From Chryseobacterium gotjawalense (GTDB taxonomy: Bacteria > Bacteroidota > Bacteroidia > Flavobacteriales > Weeksellaceae): a stretch of 64,000 nt of DNA. The stretch spans positions 2,046,001-2,110,000 of the forward strand of contig NZ_CP124855.1 in NCBI RefSeq assembly GCF_030012525.1. Direction: 5' to 3'. Below are positions 43,501 through 52,607 of this stretch, one piece after another; the first letter of the stretch is position 1, and each line of letters opens with the position of its first letter. The position numbers and the translations under genes were made by a program. The notes under the pieces were generated by a model, which did no database searches, was not told where the DNA came from, and saw nothing but the letters and a program-made list of their open reading frames with translations.

Positions 43501-43603
43501 AGGAGCAACAGTATTTTCTCTGTTTTTCAAGTTCAGTCCCGCTTTCCACTATATCTTTTATTCCACTGCGTTTCATAAAAGGATGCCGTTGCAATCGGGG
43601 CTA
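43501..43603 (+). repeat. Dispersed intergenic repeat, copy A
   Basis: A ~103-bp sequence starting AGGAGCAACA and ending CAATCGGGGCTA that is clearly related to 47432-47533; the 3' 60 bases are most alike (TATCTTTTAYTCCACTKCG and AAAAGGATGCCG). Similar elements, with the TAGCCCCGAT end in the other orientation, are widespread between flavobacterial genes. The function is unknown. Confidence 0.7.
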
Positions 43604-43771
43604 TTTACTCAATTTCGTTTTTTCTTCCAAAGGTTTGAAAATCCGGCTCTTTAAAATTAAACAATTATAAATCATCCAACGATTTATAACCATTTTAAAT
43701 ATCAATCAAAAGGACAGATTAAATTTATTAAAAGGTAATATTCTACATTTGAATAAAAACCGGTACATCAA

Positions 43772-43893
43772 TTTTGAATTTACATAGATTTTATTTTGAA
43801 TTTACATAAATTATAACTATAGTAAACAAGAAGTTACATCTTTAACTATAAATCTATTTTCAATTTACATAAGTTTTATTTTGAATCTACATA
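43772..43893. repeat. Paired 15-bp repeats, left of the DUF4143 ATPase gene
   Basis: TTTTGAATTTACATA occurs at 43772-43786 and 43794-43808, and with one change each at 43857-43871 and 43879-43893. Within each pair the units start 22 bases apart; the pairs start 85 bases apart. The last unit overlaps the stop end of the ATPase gene. The same paired pattern occurs at the other end of the gene. Confidence 0.85.
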
Positions 43894-45044
43894 AAATTGT
43901 TCCTCCAGGAAATAATCTCAATGTTGTTTTTCTTCATCGAGTTTTCGCCTCCATAAATCAACCATTTCTCATCGATCTTCAAAGGAAAAGTTTTCGAAAA
44001 ATAATGCAGTCCCGAAAATAACTTATCACTAATCGTTTTGGTGGATTTTATTTCTGCAATTTTTAAATTGCCTTTTCCCTCACTTATCAAATCGACCTCG
44101 TGCCCATTACTGTCTCTCCAAAACCAAAAATTCTGCAGCGAATAATGGTGTGCATTTTCTTTTTGCAGATCTGCAATGATGAAATTTTCAAAAATATTTC
44201 CCATCATTCTGTTTTCCGTGAATTTATCGGCATCTGGAATGTTCAGAAGATAACACAATAATCCCGTGTCATAAAAATACAATTTCGGACTTTTGATAAT
44301 TCTTTTATTGAAGTTTTCATAATACGGTTCCAGCAAAAAAATAACAAAACTGCCTTCCAAGATTGAAAGCCAGGATTTTGCCGTTGGTTGAGAAATCCCA
44401 CAGTCTTTTGCCAAAGCACTCAAGTTCAAAATTTGTCCTGCTCTTCCAGCACAAAGCCGTAGAAATCTCCGAAAAGTCATTAAATCCCGAATATTCAAAA
44501 GCTCGCTCAAATCTCTTTGAATATAGGTTTCAATATAATTTTGATAAAAAATATCAGAAGGAATTTCGCGGTCGAAAAGGGCTGGATAAAACCCTTTGGT
44601 AATTAAAGTTTCAAAATGGGTTGGCAACAGATCCGCCGCAGAAAGCTCCTGATTATCAAAGGGGAAAAGTTTAAACATCGCTACTCTTCCCGCCAGACTT
44701 TGGGTAATATTCTGCAAAAGATGAAAATTCTGAGAGCCCGACAGAATATATTGTCCTTGAATTTTGTCGTTATCAACTTTGGTTTGTAAAAAAGAAAAAA
44801 GTTTCGGCGTGCGCTGCACTTCATCAAAAATTATTTTATCTGAATATTTTTCCAGAAAAGAATTAGGGTCTGCTTCCGCAATCGTTCGAATGTCAGGATT
44901 CTCAAGAGAAATATATTGATATTCAGGAAAAGCAGATTTCAAAAGAGTGGTTTTTCCCGACTGTCTGGGCCCATTCACGGCAATTATAGGAAACAATTGA
45001 ATGTATTTTCTTATCGTGTCTTCTAATGTTCTTTTTACAATCAT
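43887..45044 (-). CDS. AAA ATPase with DUF4143 domain
   Basis: A 385-residue protein. The N-terminal AAA_14 domain has Walker A GPRQSGKTTLL near residue 25 and Walker B KIIFDEVQRTPKLF near residue 90. A winged-helix/linker region (LSALAKDCGISQPTAKSW) and the DUF4143 domain follow, with SPKLYFYDTGLL near residue 255 and a nuclease-like HEVDLI...KIAEIKSTKT near residues 317-340. Members are common, dispersed and of unknown function. The gene is bracketed by paired 15-bp repeats and sits between two fumarase genes, so it looks like a mobile cassette. Confidence 0.88.
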   Translation of the reverse strand: MIVKRTLEDTIRKYIQLFPIIAVNGPRQSGKTTLLKSAFPEYQYISLENPDIRTIAEADPNSFLEKYSDKIIFDEVQRTPKLFSFLQTKVDNDKIQGQYILSGSQNFHLLQNITQSLAGRVAMFKLFPFDNQELSAADLLPTHFETLITKGFYPALFDREIPSDIFYQNYIETYIQRDLSELLNIRDLMTFRRFLRLCAGRAGQILNLSALAKDCGISQPTAKSWLSILEGSFVIFLLEPYYENFNKRIIKSPKLYFYDTGLLCYLLNIPDADKFTENRMMGNIFENFIIADLQKENAHHYSLQNFWFWRDSNGHEVDLISEGKGNLKIAEIKSTKTISDKLFSGLHYFSKTFPLKIDEKWLIYGGENSMKKNNIEIISWRNNFM

Positions 45045-45077
45045 AGCCTCATTACTTACCTACAAAGATAATCTTAA

Positions 45078-45200
45078 TTTTGAATTTACATAACTTTTAT
45101 TTTGAATTTACATAATATTAACAACTGATTAATAGCATATTATAATTCTTGCCTATCTTTATACTTTGAATTTACATAGATTTTATTTTGAATAATAAAT
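45078..45200. repeat. Paired 15-bp repeats, right of the DUF4143 ATPase gene
   Basis: TTTTGAATTTACATA at 45078-45092 and 45100-45114, a one-change copy at 45164-45178 and a decayed copy at 45186-45200. Units in each pair are 22 bases apart and the pairs 86 bases apart, matching the left side (22 and 85). Orientation is the same on both sides (direct repeats). This is upstream of the ATPase start. Confidence 0.85.
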
Positions 45201-45293
45201 CAAAAAGTATTGCCCTAATAATAATCCTGAACATCCGGTTTCGTGACAAGTCTAAAATTCCTTAATTTTACACTTCAAAAAAAATCAAAAAAA

Positions 45294-46901
45294 ATGGAAT
45301 TCCACTACCAAGAACCTTATCCGATCTTAAAAGACGATACCCAATATAAAAAACTCACCTCTGAATATGTAACCGTGGAACAGCTCGGCGGCAGAGAAAT
45401 TTTAAATATCGATCCAAAAGGATTAGAACTTCTTGCAGAAAACGCTTTGGCAGACGTTTCTTTTATGTTGCGTTCTGCACATTTACAAAAACTAAGAAAC
45501 ATTATTGAAGATCCTGAAGCAACCGACAACGACCGTTTTGTGGCCTACAATCTTTTACAGAATGCTGCAGTTGCGATTGAAGGAGCACTGCCTTCCTGCC
45601 AGGACACAGGAACCGCAATCTGTGTGGCGAAAAAAGGTGAAAACGTTTACACCGGAGCTGATGACGCGGAATGGATTTCAAAAGGAATTTACAATACCTA
45701 TCAGGAAAAAAACCTAAGATATTCCCAAATAGTTCCTTTAACAATGTTCGAGGAAAAGAATTCGGGCTCTAATCTTCCCGCTCAAATCGACATTTATGCC
45801 GAAACTGGAAACGAATACAAGTTTTTATTTTTAGCAAAAGGCGGTGGCTCAGCAAATAAAACTTTTCTTTATCAGAAAACGAAATCTTTGCTCAATGAAA
45901 ATTCTTTGGACACTTTTGTCCGCGAAAGAATTATGGATCTGGGAACCGCGGCTTGCCCACCATACCATTTGGCTTTGGTGATTGGCGGAACTTCAGCAGA
46001 AGCAAATTTAGCAGCAGTGAAAAAAGCGAGTGCCGGATATTACGATCATCTTCCGACTGAAGGTAATATGGGCGGACAGGCATTCCGTGACTTGGAATGG
46101 GAGAAAAGAGTTCAGAAAATCTGCCAGGAAAGTTCCATCGGAGCACAGTTTGGCGGAAAATACTTAACCCACGATGTTCGGGTGATCCGACTTCCCCGTC
46201 ACGCAGCTTCCTGTCCGGTTGGAATGGGCGTTTCCTGTTCTGCCGACAGAAATATCAAAGGAAAAATCACCAAAGACGGAATCTTCCTGGAACAGCTGGA
46301 AACCAACCCAAAACGATTTTTACCGGAAACAGCACCGCACCTGGAAGCAGCAGTAAATATCGATCTAAACCAGCTAATGCCGGACATCTTAGCGGAACTA
46401 TCAAAATATCCAATTAAAACGCGACTAAGTCTCAACGGGACTTTAATCGTCGCCCGGGATATTGCTCACGCAAAAATCAAAGAATTGTTAGACAGCGGAA
46501 AATCGATGCCTGACTATTTCAAAAACCACCCGATTTATTACGCAGGTCCGGCAAAAACCCCAACCGGAATGGCCTCCGGAAGTTTTGGCCCTACCACCGC
46601 CGGGAGAATGGATGTTTATGTAGACGAATTCCAATCTCATGGAGGAAGCATGATTATGCTCGCCAAAGGAAACCGAAGTAAAGAGGTTACCAACGCCTGT
46701 CACAAATATGGCGGATTCTATCTGGGATCGATTGGCGGACCGGCAGCAATCTTAGCAAAAGAAAATATCACCTCCGTAGAAATTGTTGATTTTGAAGAAC
46801 TTGGAATGGAAGCTGTGCGGAAAATTGAAATTAAGAATTTCCCGGCGTTCATTATTTCGGATGACAAAGGAAATGACTTCTTCGAATCAATCGCCCATTA
46901 A
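45294..46901 (+). CDS. Fumarate hydratase, class I (Fe-S)
   Basis: Oxygen-sensitive [4Fe-4S] fumarase, 535 residues from ATG 45294 ([12 protein letters not shown], the usual beginning; the frame is open 17 codons further up but those are AT-rich and non-typical). The N-terminal alpha part has cluster cysteines in [20 protein letters not shown] and [14 protein letters not shown]. The C-terminal beta part carries [20 protein letters not shown] (residues ~415-434). It probably works with fumC under different oxygen or iron conditions. Confidence 0.92.
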   Translation: MEFHYQEPYPILKDDTQYKKLTSEYVTVEQLGGREILNIDPKGLELLAENALADVSFMLRSAHLQKLRNIIEDPEATDNDRFVAYNLLQNAAVAIEGALPSCQDTGTAICVAKKGENVYTGADDAEWISKGIYNTYQEKNLRYSQIVPLTMFEEKNSGSNLPAQIDIYAETGNEYKFLFLAKGGGSANKTFLYQKTKSLLNENSLDTFVRERIMDLGTAACPPYHLALVIGGTSAEANLAAVKKASAGYYDHLPTEGNMGGQAFRDLEWEKRVQKICQESSIGAQFGGKYLTHDVRVIRLPRHAASCPVGMGVSCSADRNIKGKITKDGIFLEQLETNPKRFLPETAPHLEAAVNIDLNQLMPDILAELSKYPIKTRLSLNGTLIVARDIAHAKIKELLDSGKSMPDYFKNHPIYYAGPAKTPTGMASGSFGPTTAGRMDVYVDEFQSHGGSMIMLAKGNRSKEVTNACHKYGGFYLGSIGGPAAILAKENITSVEIVDFEELGMEAVRKIEIKNFPAFIISDDKGNDFFESIAH

Positions 46902-46947
46902 GTAAATTTATTATCAATTAAAATAACAAAAATCAGGAGCAAATTTT

Positions 46948-46977
46948 TTGTCCACATCAAAATTTATCCTATTTTTG
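46948..46977 (+). promoter_or_regulatory. Promoter of the 92-residue membrane protein gene
   Basis: TTG at 46948-46950, a 19-base spacer and TATTTTTG at 46970-46977 form a full consensus Bacteroidota -33/-7 promoter, 17 bases before the ATG. Confidence 0.7.
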
Positions 46978-46993
46978 CCTAAAATCTATTACA

Positions 46994-47272
46994 ATGATCC
47001 TGTTATCATCATTTTGGCCTTTCTACCAGTTCCTTTGGACCATATATTTCGTTTGTATGTTCTTGATCGGATTCTGGTGTATTTTTATGTTTTTCGGATA
47101 TATCATTCCACTTTGGCTTACTGTCGGATTGGCAGAATATTTTGGAAAAACAAAACCTTTTGATCCAGAAGAAGTAAGAAGAAAAATCATGACCGAGCAG
47201 GAAGGAGTAGAACTTCTTTACAGCAACCCAAAAGGACGTGGTCCATTTCTTCACACCGACGGTCATCACTAG
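46994..47272 (+). CDS. Small integral membrane protein, unknown
   Basis: A 92-residue protein with two strongly hydrophobic, Trp/Phe-rich helices (residues ~3-22 and 24-48) and a charged cytosolic tail (FDPEEVRRKIMTEQEGVELL) ending His-rich HTDGHH. A full -33/-7 promoter and a hairpin terminator flank it, so it is a real single-gene transcript. I do not recognise a named family. A second frame in the same region, 46948-47163, is rejected because it starts inside the promoter. Confidence 0.7.
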   Translation: MILLSSFWPFYQFLWTIYFVCMFLIGFWCIFMFFGYIIPLWLTVGLAEYFGKTKPFDPEEVRRKIMTEQEGVELLYSNPKGRGPFLHTDGHH

Positions 47273-47337
47273 TTGATGTCATTGCTTTCCCACATTAATC
47301 CCGGGAAAAGCGATCACAAAGCAAAATCATATATAAC

Positions 47338-47370
47338 AATCAGTTTCTATTTTTAGGAACTGATTTTTTT
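47338..47370 (+). terminator. Terminator after the small membrane protein gene
   Basis: Stem AATCAGTTC / GAACTGATT, nine-base loop, T7 tail. Confidence 0.8.
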
Positions 47371-47431
47371 GTGCGGTTCCACTCTCTCAGAGAGCTGTGA
47401 ATTGACTTGTCGAAGGACGCGGTGTTTTTTT

Positions 47432-47533
47432 AGGAGCTACAAAATTCCGTTGTTTTACAAAACCCCACCCGTTTTCCGCTGTATCTTTTACTCCACTTCG
47501 TTCCGTAAAAGGATGCCGCTGCAACCGGGGCTA
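47432..47533 (+). repeat. Dispersed intergenic repeat, copy B
   Basis: Begins AGGAGCTACA and ends CAACCGGGGCTA; related to 43501-43603 in the same orientation. The 451-bp gap 47273-47723 otherwise holds the preceding terminator and the prfA promoter box, and no gene that I can support. Confidence 0.7.
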
Positions 47534-47695
47534 CAATAACTTTCATTTCATATTTCCACAGGTGAACTCAAAGGTTTCCTCCTCAAGAAAGGGATTTTAA
47601 GTGAGAATCCAAACTGCACGCGATTGATTAAAAAAACCATTTCTTCAGCAATCCTATTTAGGAAACCTACTCTTTTTACTTGGCTCATTTTTCTT

Positions 47696-47703
47696 TATCT
47701 TTG
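47696..47703 (+). promoter_or_regulatory. Candidate -7 box for prfA
   Basis: TATCTTTG followed by CAAAC, 20 bases before the prfA ATG. A TTG at 47680-47682 is 13 bases away, shorter than normal. Confidence 0.45.
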
Positions 47704-47723
47704 CAAACTACAAAAATCCCAAA

Positions 47724-48812
47724 ATGTCAAAGTCCCTTATACCCAAACTCGAAGCCATAAAACAACGCTACAACGAAGTTGCAGACCTTATCATCCAGCC
47801 GGAAATCATTTCTGACCAGAAAAAATACTCCACGCTGAATAAAGAATACAGCGACCTGGGGAAAATTGTTGCTGTTTTCGACCAATACATGCAGGCTTTG
47901 AACACCATTGAAGAATCAGACGAAATCATCGCCGACGGTTCAGACAAAGAGTTTGTCGAAATGGCAAAAGTAGAAAAATACGAAATGCTCGATAAAATCC
48001 CAGGATTAGAAGAACAGTTAAAAGTCCTTCTAATTCCAAAAGATCCAACCGATGACAAAAACGTTATCGTTGAATTAAGAGCCGGAACTGGTGGTGATGA
48101 AGCGGCAATTTTTGTAGAAGATGTCTATCGTGCCTACGCCATGTATTTCAAATCAAAAGGTTGGAAACACGAAATTACCGATTCCAGCGAAGCTTCAAAA
48201 GGATATAAAGAATTGATTATAAGAGTAGAAGGAAATGATGGCGTTTACGGTATCATGAAATTTGAATCCGGAGTTCACCGGGTACAGCGTGTTCCCGAAA
48301 CAGAATCGCAAGGAAGAGTTCACACCTCTGCTATTACAGTCGCAGTTTTACCTGAAGCCGAAGAAGTTGATTTTGAATTAAATCCGGCAGACATTGAAAT
48401 GCAGACTTCCCGATCTGGTGGCGCAGGTGGGCAAAACGTAAATAAAGTAGAAACGAAAGTTCAGCTAACGCACAAACCTTCCGGAATGGTCGTTGTTTGT
48501 CAGCAGGCACGTTCGCAGCTGGCTAACCGTGAACTGGCCATGGAAATGCTCCGAACAAAATTATACGATATCGAATTGCAAAAAGCAGTTGGTGATGTTG
48601 CCGCCCAAAGAAAATCAATGGTTTCCACCGGTGACCGTTCGGCAAAAATCAAAACCTATAATTATTCCCAAGGAAGAGTTACCGATCACAGAATCAACAA
48701 ATCAATGTACAACCTTGATGCTTACATGAACGGCGATATTCAGGAAATGATTGATGCCGTTATTATGGCGGAGAATGCAGAGAAAATGAAAGGCGAGGAG
48801 GATAATTATTAA
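47724..48812 (+). CDS. prfA: Peptide chain release factor 1
   Basis: Class I release factor recognising UAA/UAG, 362 residues. The catalytic GGQ motif is in [19 protein letters not shown] (near residue 235), preceded by [19 protein letters not shown], and the RF1-type length and C-terminus ([19 protein letters not shown]) distinguish it from RF2. No programmed frameshift is present, consistent with RF1. Confidence 0.95.
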   Translation: MSKSLIPKLEAIKQRYNEVADLIIQPEIISDQKKYSTLNKEYSDLGKIVAVFDQYMQALNTIEESDEIIADGSDKEFVEMAKVEKYEMLDKIPGLEEQLKVLLIPKDPTDDKNVIVELRAGTGGDEAAIFVEDVYRAYAMYFKSKGWKHEITDSSEASKGYKELIIRVEGNDGVYGIMKFESGVHRVQRVPETESQGRVHTSAITVAVLPEAEEVDFELNPADIEMQTSRSGGAGGQNVNKVETKVQLTHKPSGMVVVCQQARSQLANRELAMEMLRTKLYDIELQKAVGDVAAQRKSMVSTGDRSAKIKTYNYSQGRVTDHRINKSMYNLDAYMNGDIQEMIDAVIMAENAEKMKGEEDNY

Positions 48813-49005
48813 TATAATCCGTCCACAGTTTCAACATATCTATAAAACTTTCAGATTTTTCTGGAAGTTTTATTTAATAAATATTTTGTTACCCACCTTA
48901 TTTAATTCGTTAACGCTTCGAAATCAACAGTTACATTGCGAAATTTTTTCTCCCTGAAAAATTTCTTAAAAAACCGTAACTTTACCTCCTCTAAAGCTAA
49001 GAACA

Positions 49006-51126
49006 ATGCGCCAAAAAATACAAAACACAAATCCCGACTTTTCCTTAAAACCGGAACAAACAGTTCCCTATTTTTTCGAAAAAGACGGTTTGGAAATGAA
49101 ATCTTCATACACCGAAAAAGATTCAAAAACATTAACCGAAAAAGAATTTTCCGCAGGAATCGCGCCTTATCTGCGGGGACCATATTCTACGATGTACGTT
49201 CAAAAACCTTGGACTATCCGCCAATATGCGGGATTTTCTACGGCGGAAGAATCTAATATATTTTATAAAAAAAATCTCGCTGCCGGACAAAAAGGTTTGT
49301 CGGTTGCGTTCGATTTAGCGACGCATCGCGGTTATGATTCTGATCATCCAAGGGTTGAAGGAGATGTTGGGAAAGCAGGTGTAGCCATTAATTCTGTAGA
49401 AGACATGAAAATTTTGTTTAATGAAATTCCATTAGATGAAATTTCGGTTTCAATGACCATGAACGGTGCGGTTTTGCCGGTTTTGGCTTTTTATATCGTA
49501 GCTGCAGAAGAACAGGGAGTTTCCCAAGATAAGCTTTCAGGAACTATTCAGAATGACATATTAAAGGAGTTCATGGTTCGGAATACTTATATTTATCCGC
49601 CAACTCCATCGATGAAAATTATTGCAGACATTTTTGAATATACGGCTAAAAATATCCCCAAATTTAATTCGATTTCCATTTCGGGTTATCACATGCAGGA
49701 AGCTGGCGCAACACCGGTTCTGGAAATGGCTTATACTTTGGCTGATGGTCTGGAATATGTAAGAACAGGCATGAAAGCCGGAATGAAAATCGATGATTTT
49801 GCCCCACGCTTATCCTTTTTCTGGGCAGTTGGCATGAACCATTTTATGGAAATTGCAAAAATGCGTGCAGCGCGGTATATCTGGGCGAATTTATTAACGC
49901 AGTTTAACCCTCAGAATCCTAAATCTCTTGCTTTAAGAACTCATTCTCAAACTTCAGGTTGGAGTTTAACAGAACAGGAACCCTTCAACAATATTACGCG
50001 AACCACTATCGAAGCTTTATCCGCCGCTTTGGGTGGAACACAGTCTTTGCATACCAACGCACTGGATGAAGCGATTGCTTTACCGACGGATTATTCCGCG
50101 AAAATCGCACGAAACACGCAGATTATTTTACAGCAGGAAAGTGGTATTTGTGATGTTGTAGATCCAATGGGGGGAAGTCATTTGGTGGAAAGTCTGACCC
50201 AAAAAATGATTGAGGAAGCGATGAAATTTATTGATGAAGTAGAAAAAGAAGGTGGAATGACGAAAGCCATCGAAGCCGGAATTCCGAAAATGCGCATTGA
50301 AGAAGCCGCCGCCAAAAAGCAGGCAAAAATTGATAGCGGGGAAGAATTCATTATTGGAGTTAACTCATTTAAATCCAATCAAAAACAGATGGAACTGGAT
50401 ATTTTAGATATCGATAATTCCGAAGTTCGCAGAAAACAGATTGAAAGATTGCATCAAATCAAGAACGACAGAAATCCTGAAGCGGTAACAGAAATTTTAG
50501 AAACCTTAAAAGAAGCTGCGAAATCCGGAGAAGGAAATCTTTTAGAAATTTGCATTGAAGCGGCAAGAAGAAGAGTAACTTTAGGAGAAATGAGCGATGC
50601 AATGGAAGAAAGCTTCGGGCGTTACAAAGCCAATATCAGAACCATACAAGGAGTTTATGCCATGAATGCAAGCAAAAATGAATATTTCGGAAAAGCACTT
50701 TCTTTAGCAGAGAAATTTGAACAACATGAAGGAAGAAGACCTCGAATTATGGTCGTAAAAATGGGCCAGGACGGTCATGATCGCGGTGCAAAAGTAGTCG
50801 CAACCGCATTCGCCGATATGGGATTCGATGTCGATGTTGCACCTTTATTTCAGACTCCCGAAGAAGTGGCAAAACAGGCGGTAGAAAACGACATTCATAT
50901 TTTGGGCGTTTCCTCTTTGGCGGCCGGCCATAAATTTCTTGTTCCGCAGGTTGTGGCAGAACTAAAAAAACTGGGTGCAGATGATATTACCATCGTTGTT
51001 GGAGGAGTAATTCCTAAACAGGATTATGAATTCCTTTATGAAAACGGCGCAGATTTTATTTTCGGACCGGGAACTAATTTACCGAAATCGGCGTGTGAAA
51101 TTTTGGAAGGATTTTTAAAAAGTTAA
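49006..51126 (+). CDS. scpA: Methylmalonyl-CoA mutase, large subunit
   Basis: Adenosylcobalamin-dependent isomerase interconverting methylmalonyl-CoA and succinyl-CoA, 706 residues. The TIM-barrel domain includes [20 protein letters not shown] near residue 58 (substrate channel) and [14 protein letters not shown] near residue 343; the C-terminal B12 domain has the DxHxxG motif in [12 protein letters not shown] near residue 590, plus [14 protein letters not shown]. No small-subunit gene lies beside it. The next gene, an antitoxin, starts four bases after the stop. Confidence 0.93.
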   Translation: MRQKIQNTNPDFSLKPEQTVPYFFEKDGLEMKSSYTEKDSKTLTEKEFSAGIAPYLRGPYSTMYVQKPWTIRQYAGFSTAEESNIFYKKNLAAGQKGLSVAFDLATHRGYDSDHPRVEGDVGKAGVAINSVEDMKILFNEIPLDEISVSMTMNGAVLPVLAFYIVAAEEQGVSQDKLSGTIQNDILKEFMVRNTYIYPPTPSMKIIADIFEYTAKNIPKFNSISISGYHMQEAGATPVLEMAYTLADGLEYVRTGMKAGMKIDDFAPRLSFFWAVGMNHFMEIAKMRAARYIWANLLTQFNPQNPKSLALRTHSQTSGWSLTEQEPFNNITRTTIEALSAALGGTQSLHTNALDEAIALPTDYSAKIARNTQIILQQESGICDVVDPMGGSHLVESLTQKMIEEAMKFIDEVEKEGGMTKAIEAGIPKMRIEEAAAKKQAKIDSGEEFIIGVNSFKSNQKQMELDILDIDNSEVRRKQIERLHQIKNDRNPEAVTEILETLKEAAKSGEGNLLEICIEAARRRVTLGEMSDAMEESFGRYKANIRTIQGVYAMNASKNEYFGKALSLAEKFEQHEGRRPRIMVVKMGQDGHDRGAKVVATAFADMGFDVDVAPLFQTPEEVAKQAVENDIHILGVSSLAAGHKFLVPQVVAELKKLGADDITIVVGGVIPKQDYEFLYENGADFIFGPGTNLPKSACEILEGFLKS

Positions 51127-51130
51127 AAAT

Positions 51131-51382
51131 ATGAAAACTGCATTGCATCAAAATTTATCTGATAAAATCAAAGATATTCCTGATTATTTATTAGAGGAAT
51201 TATCAGATTATATTGATTTTCTTTTATTTAAAAAAGAAAAAGATTGGGCCGAAAATCTTTCTGAAGAAGAAACGAACAGTATTAATAAAGGAATAGAAGA
51301 TATTAAAATGGGAAGAACTCATTCACACGAATCCGTAATGGAGGAAATGGAAAACTACATCAAGTTGCGTAAAAATGAATAA
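51131..51382 (+). CDS. Antitoxin of a RelE/ParE-type pair
   Basis: An 83-residue protein with a DUF2281-like start (LSDKIKDIPDYLLEELSDYIDFLLFKK) and an acidic C-terminal helix (MEEMENYIKL). The gene begins four bases after scpA and overlaps the toxin by eight bases, the usual arrangement of antitoxin first. It probably binds and neutralises the toxin through the C-terminal half and autorepresses. Confidence 0.75.
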   Translation: MKTALHQNLSDKIKDIPDYLLEELSDYIDFLLFKKEKDWAENLSEEETNSINKGIEDIKMGRTHSHESVMEEMENYIKLRKNE

Positions 51383-51656
51383 GATTGTCTGGTCCGATTC
51401 TGCCAAAATAAATTTTAGAAATACGATTGATTATCTATTTGAAAAATGGACATTTAAAGAGGTTATAAACTTTAAAAATAAAGTTGAAATACTAACAGAA
51501 AACATTTCTAAAAACAGCTCTTTTTGCCCTAAATCTAAAATTAATAATTTGAGGAAATGCAAAATAGACCGGAATAATTCTTTAATTTATTTTGCTGAAA
51601 ATAAAGGAATCTATATTGTAACTATTGTCAATAGCAGATCTTTTCATCAATATTAA
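51375..51656 (+). CDS. RelE/ParE-family toxin
   Basis: A 93-residue protein with the RelE/ParE pattern: IVWSDSAKINFRNTIDYL at the start, the central KVEILTENIS helix, RKCKIDRNNSLIYFAENKG with the basic/beta core, and IVTIVNSRSFHQY at the end. Expected to be an mRNA interferase or gyrase inhibitor; the subfamily cannot be fixed. Its last four bases overlap the convergent HExxH gene. Confidence 0.78.
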   Translation: MNKIVWSDSAKINFRNTIDYLFEKWTFKEVINFKNKVEILTENISKNSSFCPKSKINNLRKCKIDRNNSLIYFAENKGIYIVTIVNSRSFHQY

Positions 51657-52162
51657 AGAGAATTAATTAAATTCTCCACTTCAATTTTCTTGTCGGAATA
51701 TTTCTTTTGTAAATCCGAATTCTCTCCCATTCTTTTATAATATTCCAAAGCTTTTTGTCCGAAGAATTTTTTATGAAAATCAGAAACATCGGGAACTAGT
51801 GGAAATTCTTTATGAAAGAGCATTTCGTAATACGACTGAAATTCTCTTTCATTTTTATCTTCTACTAAAGTTTCCCGCGCTTTCTGACGAACGTGCAACA
51901 TTTCATGAGCAACCATGTTTGCAACCAAATTCAGATCGAAATCAAAAAGGTTTCGGGGAATCATAACCATTTGTTTTTCGCCGAGAACTCCTTCTGTGGT
52001 CAACAACATTTTATCAGGTTCCAATTCTGGCCGGAAACCGAAACCTGCAAAGTTTTCGCTTTCTAATCCGAAGAAATTAATGAGAAATTGTGCAGCATCG
52101 AAAATCTGATCATGCTGTTTGTAAGCGTTGAGATGGTCTTTGACATGTTCTAAATTCATCAC
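51653..52162 (-). CDS. Putative zinc metallopeptidase-like protein (HExxH)
   Basis: A 169-residue cytosolic protein with AHEMLHVRQKARE (HExxH) near residue 87, a typical zincin motif with possible third ligand in EFQSYYEMLFHKEF. The N-terminal part (FFGLESENFAGFGFRPELE) and C-terminal helices are unrecognised. The family resembles uncharacterised Bacteroidota proteins. It converges on the toxin gene with a four-base overlap. Confidence 0.65.
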   Translation of the reverse strand: MMNLEHVKDHLNAYKQHDQIFDAAQFLINFFGLESENFAGFGFRPELEPDKMLLTTEGVLGEKQMVMIPRNLFDFDLNLVANMVAHEMLHVRQKARETLVEDKNEREFQSYYEMLFHKEFPLVPDVSDFHKKFFGQKALEYYKRMGENSDLQKKYSDKKIEVENLINSL

Positions 52163-52396
52163 TTAAAGATATTAATTTTTGCTTCAAAACATGATCTGTA
52201 ACTAAAGTTTTTTAATACAAATGGGCAAAGAAACTACAAATACACTTAAAAAATTACGGTCGCAAAGGCGTTTGACTTCGTCGAATCTTCGGTTCCACTT
52301 AGCAAAGTGCGGATTTAAAAATATTAATATTGAATTTACGATTGAATGAAATTTGTAAACCGTTGATTTGGCTAAAGCCACTCACTTGTTTTCATA

Positions 52397-52420
52397 AAAA
52401 AACGAGCCGAAGCCCGTTTC
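52397..52420 (-). terminator. Terminator of the suf operon
   Basis: Minus-strand stem AAACGGGC / GCTCGTTT with a TTCG tetraloop, followed by a T-run. About 190 bases after the sufD stop. Confidence 0.7.
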
Positions 52421-52489
52421 TATTGATGGTTTTGTTTAGAAAACAATTTTATTTTTAAATCCCGGTTGTGACCCGACTTGAGTGGAGCT

Positions 52490-52536
52490 CTTTTTAATTG
52501 TTGGCTGAGCGAAGCAGAAGCCGATAATTAAAAAAG
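52490..52536. repeat. Long imperfect inverted repeat after sufD
   Basis: Arms CTTTTTAATTGTTGGCT and AAGCCGATAATTAAAAAAG pair over 16-17 bases with G-T pairs and one bulged A around an 11-base loop. It lies between the sufD stop and the distal terminator. It may be a dispersed flavobacterial intergenic palindrome or an mRNA 3' structure. Confidence 0.6.
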
Positions 52537-52607
52537 CGGGAACGGAAGGCGGAAAAGTCGCCAAAAAAAATAAAAAATTAACTTTCGACGTAGTCAAATT
52601 TGTCGCC

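Larger units (their letters stand above)
52163..52607. other. 445-bp intergenic region without a supported gene
   Basis: It contains the minus-strand terminator of the suf operon, a long imperfect hairpin, and otherwise AT-rich sequence with no frame I can support. A 62-codon minus-strand frame at 52436-52624 overlaps the end of sufD and the hairpin and is not considered real. Confidence 0.6.

Noticed and set aside
43772..45200. CRISPR-like periodic repeats around the DUF4143 gene
   Set aside because: Units are 15 bp with alternating 22-bp and 63-64-bp steps, very AT-rich, on both sides of a gene, and spacers are not of even length; no cas genes are present.
46948..47163. 71-codon frame overlapping the 92-residue membrane protein gene
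   Set aside because: It begins at the TTG of the -33 box and lies in a different frame to the gene supported by promoter, start and terminator.
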